Origin: Bacillus methanolicus MGA3
GTDB taxonomy: Bacteria > Bacillota > Bacilli > Bacillales > Cytobacillaceae
Direction: 5' to 3'
NCBI RefSeq assembly: GCF_000724485.1
Contig: NZ_CP007739.1
Location: forward strand, 3,132,001 to 3,196,000
DNA length: 64,000 bases
The translations under genes and the position numbers were made by a program. Below the pieces are notes generated by a model. It was given only the letters and a program-made list of their open reading frames with translations, was not told the origin of the DNA and did no database searches. Shown one piece after another: positions 1 through 8,277 of this stretch. How positions within the stretch are numbered: the first letter of the stretch is position 1; each line of letters opens with the position of its first letter.

Positions 1-2641
1 CGATTAATACTTCTTTTATTTCAGCACCGCTTAAGTCGATGACAGCATCTTTTGAAGTAGGGCTGATCACGATTTTCGTATTTTTTAGACCTTCACCTTT
101 AAGGGTTGCTGAGTTCTTTAACAAGATTCCTTCTCTAATTACTGAAGTGCTGTCCATGTTGATTAGTGAGTTGGCCGCTTGAATGGTTAGTTTTTTGGTT
201 GAGAATCCAACAAGGTTATAGACCTTGTCATATTTCGGCTGTACAGTTCCTAATTGTGTCTGAATGAGCACCGGATCATGGTCGCTTGCTCGTCCTTGCT
301 CCTCCATAAAGGATGAGTTTATATGGACAATATCGACGATTGTTGATTGTGCCAAGTTATTAGATACTAAAATGTGATCAAGCACTTGGGAGTTTCCTTG
401 ATACGTATACGAATAGCGTTCTTCTGCAGGAACTTTCTCGATCATGTTCGTTAATTCATTTCCTTTGAGTGTTTTTAAAGGATTTGAGAATTCGAAATCA
501 TTAAAGTCTCCTAATACCACAATCTTTGCATTCGGATCTTTTGATTGAACATCTTTTACAAAGCTGTTAACGATTCTAGCAATTTCAAGGCGTTTTGCCT
601 CACTTGATAGAACCGGAGGCTGTACCTTACCGAATAAAGGAAGGTCCCCGCTTTTTGAATTGAAATGATTTGCTATGACAATCACATTTTTTCCGTTAAA
701 TTCGAACTGTGCTGCAAGCGGCTTACGGCTGGAATCAAATGCAGGGTTTGTCGGGTCAATGCGGCCCGGATTTAATGTCAGCTTTCCATTTTCGAAACCA
801 ACTGCTTGTGCAGCAGTACCTTTTGGCGCTTCTACAAGAGATACCCGGTCTTTTTTATAAAGGAATCCGACGCGGATATTTCCGCCAGGTGCACCGCCGT
901 CCTTATTATTTTCCGGATCGATATCGGTATAAGCGTATTCCGGCCCCCCAAGTTCTTTAATTTTGTTGATTAATTTTGCAAAACTTTGATCAGCATTGGT
1001 ATTTCCGCTGTCTGTTTCCCCGTCATTATCCTGAATTTCTGATAAACCGATAATATCCGGCTGCTTCAGATTTTCAACAATTGCTTGTGCTAACTTTGTT
1101 ACCTTTGCGTCATCCGTTTTCGCTGAAAAATTTTCTACATTGTAAGAAGCAATTGTCAGTTTCTCTGGGTCTGGAGTAATCGTTGTTGTTTCACGAGTTG
1201 TTGATCCTTCAATAAGCGGCGGTAAATCAGCCTTTTTGCTTAAAACTTTATAGTTGCTGTAGCTATAACTGACAACACCCTTGATTGAACCATTAAAATG
1301 ATCTCCCGTTTTTGCCACGAAGTTTTCGTCATTAATATCAATCATAATTCTTTCAGGGTTGTAGTCTGTTTCTGAAATTTTTAATCCGCCGGCTATTGTA
1401 TTCGTCGGAATGGATTCAGGAACAACGATGACCTCACCATATTTTTGCGGTGCAACAACCTTTGGATTATCAACCTGAACAAGCATTCCTTCTAAGCTTT
1501 CAAAAAAGTCAATTCCGTCTTCTTCCGGATCAAATTTAGTAAAACTGTCATTATCGATTATTTCAGTCGGAAGTTTGCGATCTTTTCCAATCACAACAGG
1601 GGCAGGAAGCGGTTGTCCGCTTGAAACTTTTACAATGGAGCCCGATGACGCATTTATTTCGGTAACCGGCAAATCGGTTTGTAATTTTTCAGCATAACCC
1701 TCTAATACATATTCCTTCACTTGTCCAGTTACCTTCACAATGTCACCAACATTTACGCCATGAGATTTTTTATAAACTAATATTCCTTCTGATGTCTTAT
1801 CATCATGATCCGGCTGTAAATCTTGCATATAAAAATTATTAGCATCAACCACATACGTTATGATTCCTTCTACATCTGTTACATTTTTTCCATCTAATGG
1901 CGAAGTGTGCCCTGCACCTTGAATATCATGAATGCGAATCCCACCATCTTGAACGATGTATTGAAAAGCAGCTACATCACTGTTTTGTAATCCATCCTTT
2001 ACCGCAATCGCTTTAATCGTTGTGTTTTCAGTTATGGGAATTGGTCCATTATAAACGAGACTACTTGTGGTTGGTTCGGTGTTGTCTGTTGTGTAGTAGA
2101 TGGCTGCGCCTTCTGTAGCTGTTGATAGTGTTACTTTTGTTCCAGCTGCAACTGCTCCGGCTGCAGGGGAAGCGGTGACTGGTTGGACTTTTGTTGGGTT
2201 GGTGTCCTCAACAAATTCAATACTTGTTAGTGATTTCAAGCCAGGTAAACTATTATAACTTGTCAAATTTCCTGTAACTCGAATTTTTTTACCTAAATTT
2301 TCTGGCTTTTTAGCCAAACTAAATTCATCTCTATATGGTGCTGTTAACTGAATATTTAACGTTTTGGACTTATCTGTTTCACCAGCTTTATCAGCAATAC
2401 TAATATTATATAGACCCTGGCTATGATCAAATGGCGGTTCGTAAGTAAAATTTCCATTTCCTTTCGAATTGCCTACTATATACCCTTCCACCGTGGCACC
2501 ATTTGTACCTTGATTGGCAATTGCTTCAGCAACTGTCATAATTCCGGCTGCTTTGGTTACATTAACCGGGACAAACAGACTTATGGCCATAACCCAAATG
2601 AGAACGATGTTAAAAGTCTTCTTCCAACTTTTTATTATCAT
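1..2641 (-). CDS. Secreted endonuclease/exonuclease/phosphatase-family nuclease (3' end outside window)
   Basis: Open from an ATG at 2641 (GAGAGG just upstream) to the left edge, at least 880 residues. A hydrophobic signal peptide (residues 1-32, ending near VTKAAG) is followed by an OB-like region (about 35-140), a chitobiase-type YYTTDNTEPT segment (about 150-225), a YhcR-like OB region (about 235-450) and an EEP nuclease domain (about 500-790). EEP motifs visible are SYNVENF, LSEIQDNDG, NHFNSKSGD, GDFNDF and SDHDPV. Related ExeM/NucH/YhcR proteins cut DNA or RNA outside the cell with divalent metal. It lies 73 bp behind the 5'-nucleotidase on the same strand, so a shared scavenging role is inferred. 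The C-terminal anchor, if any, is not in view. Confidence 0.88.
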   Translation of the reverse strand, partial: MIIKSWKKTFNIVLIWVMAISLFVPVNVTKAAGIMTVAEAIANQGTNGATVEGYIVGNSKGNGNFTYEPPFDHSQGLYNISIADKAGETDKSKTLNIQLTAPYRDEFSLAKKPENLGKKIRVTGNLTSYNSLPGLKSLTSIEFVEDTNPTKVQPVTASPAAGAVAAGTKVTLSTATEGAAIYYTTDNTEPTTSSLVYNGPIPITENTTIKAIAVKDGLQNSDVAAFQYIVQDGGIRIHDIQGAGHTSPLDGKNVTDVEGIITYVVDANNFYMQDLQPDHDDKTSEGILVYKKSHGVNVGDIVKVTGQVKEYVLEGYAEKLQTDLPVTEINASSGSIVKVSSGQPLPAPVVIGKDRKLPTEIIDNDSFTKFDPEEDGIDFFESLEGMLVQVDNPKVVAPQKYGEVIVVPESIPTNTIAGGLKISETDYNPERIMIDINDENFVAKTGDHFNGSIKGVVSYSYSNYKVLSKKADLPPLIEGSTTRETTTITPDPEKLTIASYNVENFSAKTDDAKVTKLAQAIVENLKQPDIIGLSEIQDNDGETDSGNTNADQSFAKLINKIKELGGPEYAYTDIDPENNKDGGAPGGNIRVGFLYKKDRVSLVEAPKGTAAQAVGFENGKLTLNPGRIDPTNPAFDSSRKPLAAQFEFNGKNVIVIANHFNSKSGDLPLFGKVQPPVLSSEAKRLEIARIVNSFVKDVQSKDPNAKIVVLGDFNDFEFSNPLKTLKGNELTNMIEKVPAEERYSYTYQGNSQVLDHILVSNNLAQSTIVDIVHINSSFMEEQGRASDHDPVLIQTQLGTVQPKYDKVYNLVGFSTKKLTIQAANSLINMDSTSVIREGILLKNSATLKGEGLKNTKIVISPTSKDAVIDLSGAEIKEVLI

Positions 2642-2714
2642 TTTATCCTCTCCATGTTCATATTTTCTTCATATATAGCCCCTAGTAATCTTGCCCGGGG
2701 CCCTGTTTTATTTT

Positions 2715-5700
2715 TTAGTCAATGAAATATGTTTCGCCTTCTACCGTAACATGGTCTAAAACAATATCAGTGTTTCCTTTTAAATAAAGGTCACCTTTTA
2801 CAGTTGCATACTCTAATTTGGAAACTCCTGTTACATCAACAGACACGTTTCCATTGTGAACTTTAGGAGATTCTGCCGTTCCGCTGAAGTCAGCTGCGTT
2901 TACAGGCATTATGGCAGTCGCTACATCAACGATACGCCCTTCCACTGATGGATTTACTGTTTGATTTGGTTGAGCAGTGATATAGTCTTTGAACATTTCC
3001 CAATCAACATATCCCGGCTCGCTTACGCGTCCTTCCTTGTAGGCCTTTTCGAACATTGTGTAGCCATCTCCACCTTTTGCGGTAAAGGTATTCGTTGCTA
3101 CTACGTATGTTTTACTAGGATCTAGCGGAACATATTTGCCTCCTTCATTCACTTCCACTGTTAACACTCGTTCACCTACTAGTTTTCTGCTGTCATATGT
3201 GAATTTCATACCGGAAACTTGCAAAAACCCGCCAAAAGGTTTTGGAACGTCTTTTACACTGAATTCAAGTGCCTCTTTGATTTCAGCTCCTGTCAGTCTC
3301 ATTATTCCTAATGAGTTTCCAAAAGGCATTACTTCCAGTATTTTTGCTAATGTAATGTTTCCAGCAGGGACAGTAGCACGAATTCCTCCCCCGTTTTGAA
3401 GAGCAATGACTGTATTTGGATTGATTGTTTTCGCCTTTGCCAGCATGGCGTCAGTGATCAAATTTCCTAAGTTTGTTTCGCCAACACGTGCAGGGGGATT
3501 TCCCCCAATTAAATCTACTGCTGCTTGTCCAACAATAGTGTTTTGCTTTTCTTCAACTTTTGGTTTGTATTTTGTAGCCAAAATTTGAGCAGCTTCAGGA
3601 TCATCTTGCAACTCATAAGCGTTATTTACTTTTTTATCAATGTCAATTAACTTTCCATCATGACCAATCACTTTTCCGTTCTTATCAAACTCAACATCCA
3701 GCGTACCAAGGTACTTGCTGTATTCATTCGCTTGAACAATAATGGTTGGCTCTTCACCTGTTGTATCAACGACAGGTTTAGCAAGTGTAGTGTGAGAATG
3801 CCCGCCAACAATAATGTCTATTCCTTCAACTTCCTTTGCTAACGTTAGGTCATTATCTCCGCCACCGTCGTCAAAACCTATATGGGTTAGGGCGATAATT
3901 TTATTAACCCCTTGAGCTTCAAACGCTTTAACTGCTTCTTTCGCCTCTTCAATGTAATTTTCAAAGACTACATCGTCACCGGGGCTTGAAATGACTTCCG
4001 TTTCAGCTGTTGTTAAGCCGAAGATACCGATTTTTTCTCCATTTACTTTTTTGATGATTCCATTATAAATTTGTCCATTTTCTGGATTTGAAGATACGGA
4101 GTTATTGAAACGTGCTTTTAGATTTGCATCTTTAGAAAAGTCGACATTGGCGCTGACAAATGGGAATTTCGCATCCTTAACAAAGTTAGCTAAAGTTGCA
4201 GTCCCTTTATCAAACTCATGATTTCCAAATGTCATGGCGTCATATTTTGCAAGATTCATAAACTCCAAATCTGCCAGCCCATTAAATTCATTGAAATACA
4301 GAGTTCCAGTGAACACGTCTCCCGCATCTAACAACAGCGAATTTGGGTGTGCTTGTCTTACCTGTTTAATGGCAGTGATGCGTCTGGCAATATTGTCTAA
4401 ATGTGCATGGGTATCATTTGTATGCATGATTGTTAATTCAAATGGGGTTAGAGTGACTATTTCTGTCGGATTCGAAACATTACCTGCAATATCTACGGCA
4501 TATACTTTATATGTCCCTGATGTTAGTCCAGTTGTACTAATTTTAATATCTGTATTAATAGCAGACACGGCTGCCTTCCTAGCATTTCCATTTGTAACCA
4601 AAGTCTCAAGAGCACTCTTGTTTGAAGGAGTTTCATTACTTGGAACTAAATAGACTGTTCCTAATTCATTCATTCTTACTACGATATCATCCCCAAGTGT
4701 AATTTGGTTGCCAGAAACTAAAGAAACCGTTGGTGCAGTTGTGTCTGGTGGAATAACTACAGTTCCGCCAGAATTATCTGTTGTTCCACCTGATCCTGTT
4801 TTCCCTCCGTCCTTATTAATAACCGTCACACCAGTTGACGTTTGAATTGTTCCGTTGTTTGTTACTTCAATAGAACCTGTGACAGACGAGTCTTTCTTTA
4901 TTTCTTTCACTACTGTGTCTTTTGCTACTACTATTTGCGCATTTGCATTTTTAACAGTTACCGTAGCTTCTTTTAAGTCACCTTTTAACTCGATTTTTTG
5001 TCCTGCTTTTTCTGCAACCAGATTAATGGCTTGTACTTTCGAACCTTGTTCCGCTTCTATTTTCGTCGCTGTCTTTGCTTCGATTTCTTTAACCACTGTA
5101 TCTTTTGTTATTTTCACTTGAGAGCCTTCTCCCGTTACCTCTACCTTTGTATTTGAGAAGTCACCCTTTAATTCGACACCTTTACTTGGTTCACTGCCTT
5201 TTGTACCAATGGAAACGACTTCGTACGCGCCTTTTTCTTTTGAATCAAGAATAAGCGTTCCTTTCGTTCCTGCCGTTTCTGTAAGATTCAATGTTTTAAT
5301 CTTTGTTCCTTCTTCTGCTACGATATTCGCACCGTTCGCATCATTTACTTTCAATTCTTCAGCTGTGACGTTTTTCTGATGTAAACTATGGTCAGCTACG
5401 TCATCAACAACAATAGCACCGCCTTGGTTATTAACCTTGTTCACTTTCACGTTTTCAAGATAAACCGTTCCGGCACCTGTTTCATTCCCTTTAATAATAA
5501 TGTTTCCATTAACCTCTGCATTTGCCAGTTTTATATATTGATCTTTTCCTGCGATGATGATTATGGTTTGATCATATTTTTTCACTTCCGTTGCTGTTCC
5601 ACCAAAAGTTGTTGGCTTATCCGCTGCAGTAGAATTTGCATTAAAGACTACAAACCTCTTATCAAACTGTGACTTAACCGGATTTACGTAAGCTAATACG

Positions 5701-6449
5701 CTTTTTAATAGAGTGCTATTTTCTTTCAAAACTCCAAGCTTTAATCCATCGCTCAATAATTTTTCAATACGATTTTTATGGTAAATCGCTTGATCTAGCT
5801 TATTTTCTTTTAGTGCAGTATCCAATCGATCTGTCGCTATTTTTATGGAAATTGGGTATAATGCGGTATCTTTCACTTGTTGTGCGGGTTTCATATATGT
5901 TTCAAAAAACGCGCTGCGAGTAGAAACACCATATACTTTGGAGAAAACTGGAGACTGTCTGCGAATTTCTTTTGTTAAATCATGGTATGCCGTTTCAGTT
6001 TTGGCATTTATGATGTTTGATGAAATTAATTGTCTTAATGTATTCGTTTTCGCTTCGATTTTTTTGCCGGCTGATACAGCGTCTATATAGGAAATGGCAC
6101 GATCGACGTAAACTTGAACATTTTGCGAAAGACGTGCCTCAAAAACTTCTCTTTCTTTCCCTTTTAGTTTTTTTACTTCTTCACGGGCAGCTTTCAATGC
6201 TGCTTTTACTTCATTAAATAGCTTCATATTTGGATAATCTAATTCATTTTTTGGAAAAGCTTTTTTCCGATATTCATAAGAAACTTGCCATTTTAGTGAT
6301 CCCGCGAGTTTCTCTGCCTTTACTACGAGTTTCTCCGCGTTACTCGCCGCGGCGGCTTGAGCCGGATTGGAAACCGCAACTGCATTAGCAGCAACAGCAG
6401 CCATAGCAGCAATAGATATTGCTAACTTTTTCGTTTTTTTCTTTCTCAT
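2715..6449 (-). CDS. Surface-anchored 5'-nucleotidase with SbsC-type wall-binding domain
   Basis: 1244 residues from the ATG at 6449, chosen over an upstream in-frame start because AAGGAG precedes it and a signal peptide follows (ends near NPAQAAAA). Residues 35-260 are a helical domain shared with the two S-layer paralogues downstream (STRSAFFE in place of the usual TRDLLR). In SbsC this domain binds secondary cell-wall polymer. Residues 262-545 are repeated beta-rich units (KDTVVKEI recurs), then a Gly/Thr linker and an Ig-like domain (568-668). The calcineurin-like phosphoesterase part (from 670) has HTNDTHAH, DAGDVF, FGNHEFDKG and GGHSHT. The 5'-nucleotidase C-domain has QNGGGIR and KGGDGYTMF. 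Inferred role: release of phosphate from nucleotides at the surface. Function confidence is high, anchoring is inferred from the paralogues. Confidence 0.9.
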   Translation of the reverse strand: MRKKKTKKLAISIAAMAAVAANAVAVSNPAQAAAASNAEKLVVKAEKLAGSLKWQVSYEYRKKAFPKNELDYPNMKLFNEVKAALKAAREEVKKLKGKEREVFEARLSQNVQVYVDRAISYIDAVSAGKKIEAKTNTLRQLISSNIINAKTETAYHDLTKEIRRQSPVFSKVYGVSTRSAFFETYMKPAQQVKDTALYPISIKIATDRLDTALKENKLDQAIYHKNRIEKLLSDGLKLGVLKENSTLLKSVLAYVNPVKSQFDKRFVVFNANSTAADKPTTFGGTATEVKKYDQTIIIIAGKDQYIKLANAEVNGNIIIKGNETGAGTVYLENVKVNKVNNQGGAIVVDDVADHSLHQKNVTAEELKVNDANGANIVAEEGTKIKTLNLTETAGTKGTLILDSKEKGAYEVVSIGTKGSEPSKGVELKGDFSNTKVEVTGEGSQVKITKDTVVKEIEAKTATKIEAEQGSKVQAINLVAEKAGQKIELKGDLKEATVTVKNANAQIVVAKDTVVKEIKKDSSVTGSIEVTNNGTIQTSTGVTVINKDGGKTGSGGTTDNSGGTVVIPPDTTAPTVSLVSGNQITLGDDIVVRMNELGTVYLVPSNETPSNKSALETLVTNGNARKAAVSAINTDIKISTTGLTSGTYKVYAVDIAGNVSNPTEIVTLTPFELTIMHTNDTHAHLDNIARRITAIKQVRQAHPNSLLLDAGDVFTGTLYFNEFNGLADLEFMNLAKYDAMTFGNHEFDKGTATLANFVKDAKFPFVSANVDFSKDANLKARFNNSVSSNPENGQIYNGIIKKVNGEKIGIFGLTTAETEVISSPGDDVVFENYIEEAKEAVKAFEAQGVNKIIALTHIGFDDGGGDNDLTLAKEVEGIDIIVGGHSHTTLAKPVVDTTGEEPTIIVQANEYSKYLGTLDVEFDKNGKVIGHDGKLIDIDKKVNNAYELQDDPEAAQILATKYKPKVEEKQNTIVGQAAVDLIGGNPPARVGETNLGNLITDAMLAKAKTINPNTVIALQNGGGIRATVPAGNITLAKILEVMPFGNSLGIMRLTGAEIKEALEFSVKDVPKPFGGFLQVSGMKFTYDSRKLVGERVLTVEVNEGGKYVPLDPSKTYVVATNTFTAKGGDGYTMFEKAYKEGRVSEPGYVDWEMFKDYITAQPNQTVNPSVEGRIVDVATAIMPVNAADFSGTAESPKVHNGNVSVDVTGVSKLEYATVKGDLYLKGNTDIVLDHVTVEGETYFID

Positions 6450-6804
6450 TCCTTGTTCTCCTTTTCTAAAATTTTTATTACCATATAAGTATAATTGCAG
6501 TAAATTATTCCCATATACCAAACTACCGTATTTTGTATATTGGTACAATAAATGGGTTGTAAATTAATTGTTAATTTTTTGTTTATTATCTATAATCTGA
6601 ATTTTCGGGTGGAAAAATTGTCTATATTGCAGTCTTCAAATGAGAAAGAAAGAGCAATTAGGAAAAAGTGAGGATGGAAGCTATGGAAATGTTTTGCGAA
6701 AGATAAAAAATAGAGTGTTAGGCACAGCTGGATATGGAGTGACAGTCATGGAAGTTTAAGATTGGGCGTTGCCAGTAAGGGAATGACCGAATTCTTGGAA
6801 GGGG
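6450..6804. other. Leader of the 5'-nucleotidase gene and unassigned DNA
   Basis: The first 150 bases are the AT-rich leader of the minus-strand nucleotidase gene, with its AAGGAG ribosome site at about 6460. No clear consensus promoter was found, although several TTTACA/TTTACT hexamers are present. Bases 6600-6804 carry no gene I recognise. Base composition shifts towards higher GC from about 6720, where the mobile-element remnants begin. Confidence 0.5.
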
Positions 6805-6901
6805 AATGATCTCTCGTAGAGACCGATTTGTCGCTCCTTGTAAGCACGCTATATTCACGAACGAGCTTTAGGCTGACAATGTTGACGCGATACGCTGGCT
6901 C
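6805..6901 (-). pseudogene. Possible RadC-like N-terminal fragment
   Basis: The minus strand reads PAYRVNIVSLKLVREYS, then a stretch ending SVSTRD. This resembles the opening of phage- or ICE-type RadC/JAB proteins, where a VxIVSLKLVRE motif precedes the domain. The reading is only about 32 codons, with no start codon or continuation seen. It lies just beyond the 3' end of the group II intron remnant. The assignment rests on recollection of the family motif and could be chance. Confidence 0.3.
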
Positions 6902-7021
6902 TTATCAGGTATCTCTCTTTCTAGTAACTCTAGCTGTTAGTGGTTAATAGCTTTCTTGATACTTGCTCATCCTTTTCGCTCCTAAATCGAGTAGGAGGGG
7001 GTGTAACCCCCGACCTCTCAC

Positions 7022-7053
7022 ACCACCGTACGTACCGTTCGGTATACGGCGGT
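7022..7053 (-). ncRNA. Group II intron domain V
   Basis: Compact hairpin of the expected 32-34 nt: outer stem ACCGCCGTA with TACGGTGGT, a two-base bulge, inner stem TACC/GGTA and a GAAC loop. It is followed within a few bases by the domain VI hairpin (CGGGGGTTACACCCCC). This is the most conserved intron RNA element and still looks foldable although the protein is dead. Confidence 0.75.
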
Positions 7054-7059
7054 TCAATT

Positions 7060-7922
7060 AAGTATGACGTAGAAAATGATATCTTTCGAATAGACTTCTT
7101 AACCCTTGATGACTCCAGTAGGAGTTGTCGAGGGTTTTGTGTAGAATGGGACTGCAGGCAATCCGCCAGTATTTCTGCGCGTGTTGCCCCACTCGATTGC
7201 TTTATGGTTTGGAACACCTAATGCTCTAAGTTTCCGAATTCTTGTTTTCGGCGTTTTCCACTCTTTCCATAAACACATTCGAAGTCTTCGTCTTATCCAT
7301 TCATCCAATTCTTTTTGAACTTGCTTGGTGTATCTGCCAAGGCAAAATATCCACACCATCCCATTAGGTACATGTTCAGTTTCTCAATTCTTTCCTCCAT
7401 TCGATACGGTTTGGATCTGGATGTGATTTCACGGATCTTGTTCTTGAATCGTTTCACACTTTCTTTCGCCATCCGTATCTTGGGTGTTTTGTTTGGTGTA
7501 AAGCTAAAACCGAGAAACTTCCGTTTCCAAGGACGGTCTACCGCCGATTTCTCTTTATTTACCTTGAGCTTTAATTCCTTCTCGATAAAGTTAGTAATGG
7601 AGTTCATGACACGAATTCCTGCTTTCTTTGTTTTCACGTAGATATTACAGACATTCGCGTATCGTACAAATTTATGTCCACGTTTCTCAAGTTCCTTGTC
7701 CAATTTGTGAAGCATGATGTTTGATAATAGTGGACTAAGCGGTCCACCTTGTGGCGTTCCCATGTCCGTTTCCATTACACTCCATTTATCATCACGCCTG
7801 ATTGGAGCTACCGGCGGATTAACTTAAGTAAAATCCGATCTTCGATCGTTTTCGCCAAGATCCCCATCAGTTTATCGTGGTTCACCTTGTCAAAGAATTT
7901 CTCTAAGTCTATATCGACCCAC
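7060..7922 (-). pseudogene. ltrA: Group II intron reverse transcriptase/maturase, fragmented
   Basis: The RT is readable in pieces: WVDIDLEKFFDKV...KLIRR, then a TAG stop and a lost base, then METDMGTPQGGPLSPLL through SKFKK (7293-7775), then a frameshift into ELDEWIRRRLRMCLW...WGNTRRN (about 7160-7330), then a further shift. The GTPQGG and maturase-region motifs are clear. The catalytic box that should be YADD reads YANV (tac gcg aat gtc), so both metal-binding aspartates are gone. Together with the missing N-terminal half this is a dead copy. Frameshifts were read by hand from the sequence. Confidence 0.85.
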
Positions 7923-8190
7923 CCAGAAATAGTAGAACACACGATACCTCTAGTTTCAACAATTAGAAAATTAATCATTCACGGTCTAAGCAGAGATGAG
8001 ATTCTAGATATAACGAACATTTCATCAGAAGAATTTAATCGCATCCTATCTGAAAATAAAAACTATCAACTACCACACATTTATTTATACGATGAGGAAT
8101 CGAAAGAATTTGAAAGACTGCTTGCGGATATTCGTAAGTCAAAGGATAAACATGAACTAATTTTTTTTAATCAAAAAAAGGAAGGAAAAA
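7914..8190 (+). pseudogene. Fragment of an unrecognised gene, plus strand
   Basis: After the intron breakpoint the plus strand has about 90 open codons with protein-like composition, including TIRKLIIHGLSRDEILDIT and NISSEEFNRIL. It then runs into the S-layer terminator at about 8190, so the nominal end at 8264 is not a natural C-terminus. There is no start codon or ribosome site of its own, because the upstream codons are antisense to the intron RT. It may be the surviving tail of a gene interrupted by the mobile DNA. The family is not recognised. Confidence 0.35.
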
Positions 8191-8227
8191 GAAAAGCCCC
8201 GCAGAGATTTCTCTCCGCAGAGCTTTT
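8184..8227 (-). terminator. Intrinsic terminator of the S-layer gene
   Basis: Uninterrupted 16-bp stem with three G-T pairs (8192-8207 with 8212-8227) closed by a GAAA tetraloop on the minus strand, followed by CTTTTTCC. It starts about 50 bases after the S-layer stop codon. The long stem with a GNRA loop suits a very abundant mRNA. Confidence 0.92.
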
Positions 8228-8277
8228 CGAGATATTTTGGGAGGTGATAGTCACCACCCATTAAGTTTTAAAAAGTA

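Larger units (their letters stand above)
6986..7922 (-). mobile_element. 3' part of a group II intron with broken reverse transcriptase gene
   Basis: On the minus strand this runs from inside the reverse transcriptase (WVDIDLEKFFDKVNHDKL at about 7920) through the maturase to domains V and VI. The 5' half of the intron is absent. Domain V is 7022-7053: a 9-bp stem ACCGCCGTA/TACGGTGGT, then a two-base bulge and TACC-GAAC-GGTA. Its CGC rather than AGC triad fits class C introns. A GC-rich domain VI hairpin and CTCGAT at 6986 mark a plausible 3' end. The breakpoint at about 7920 joins unrelated plus-strand DNA. Confidence 0.85.

Noticed and set aside
2690..2706. CCCGGGGCCC as a further copy of the dispersed repeat
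   Set aside because: It lacks the GGGCCTGGCCC core and the shared flanks.
4234..5121. Plus-strand ORFs inside the 5'-nucleotidase gene
   Set aside because: Antisense frames of a clear coding gene with catalytic motifs.
7749..8264. 171-codon plus-strand ORF as an intact gene
   Set aside because: Its first third is antisense to the intron RT and its last 25 codons lie in the S-layer terminator; only the middle may be real.
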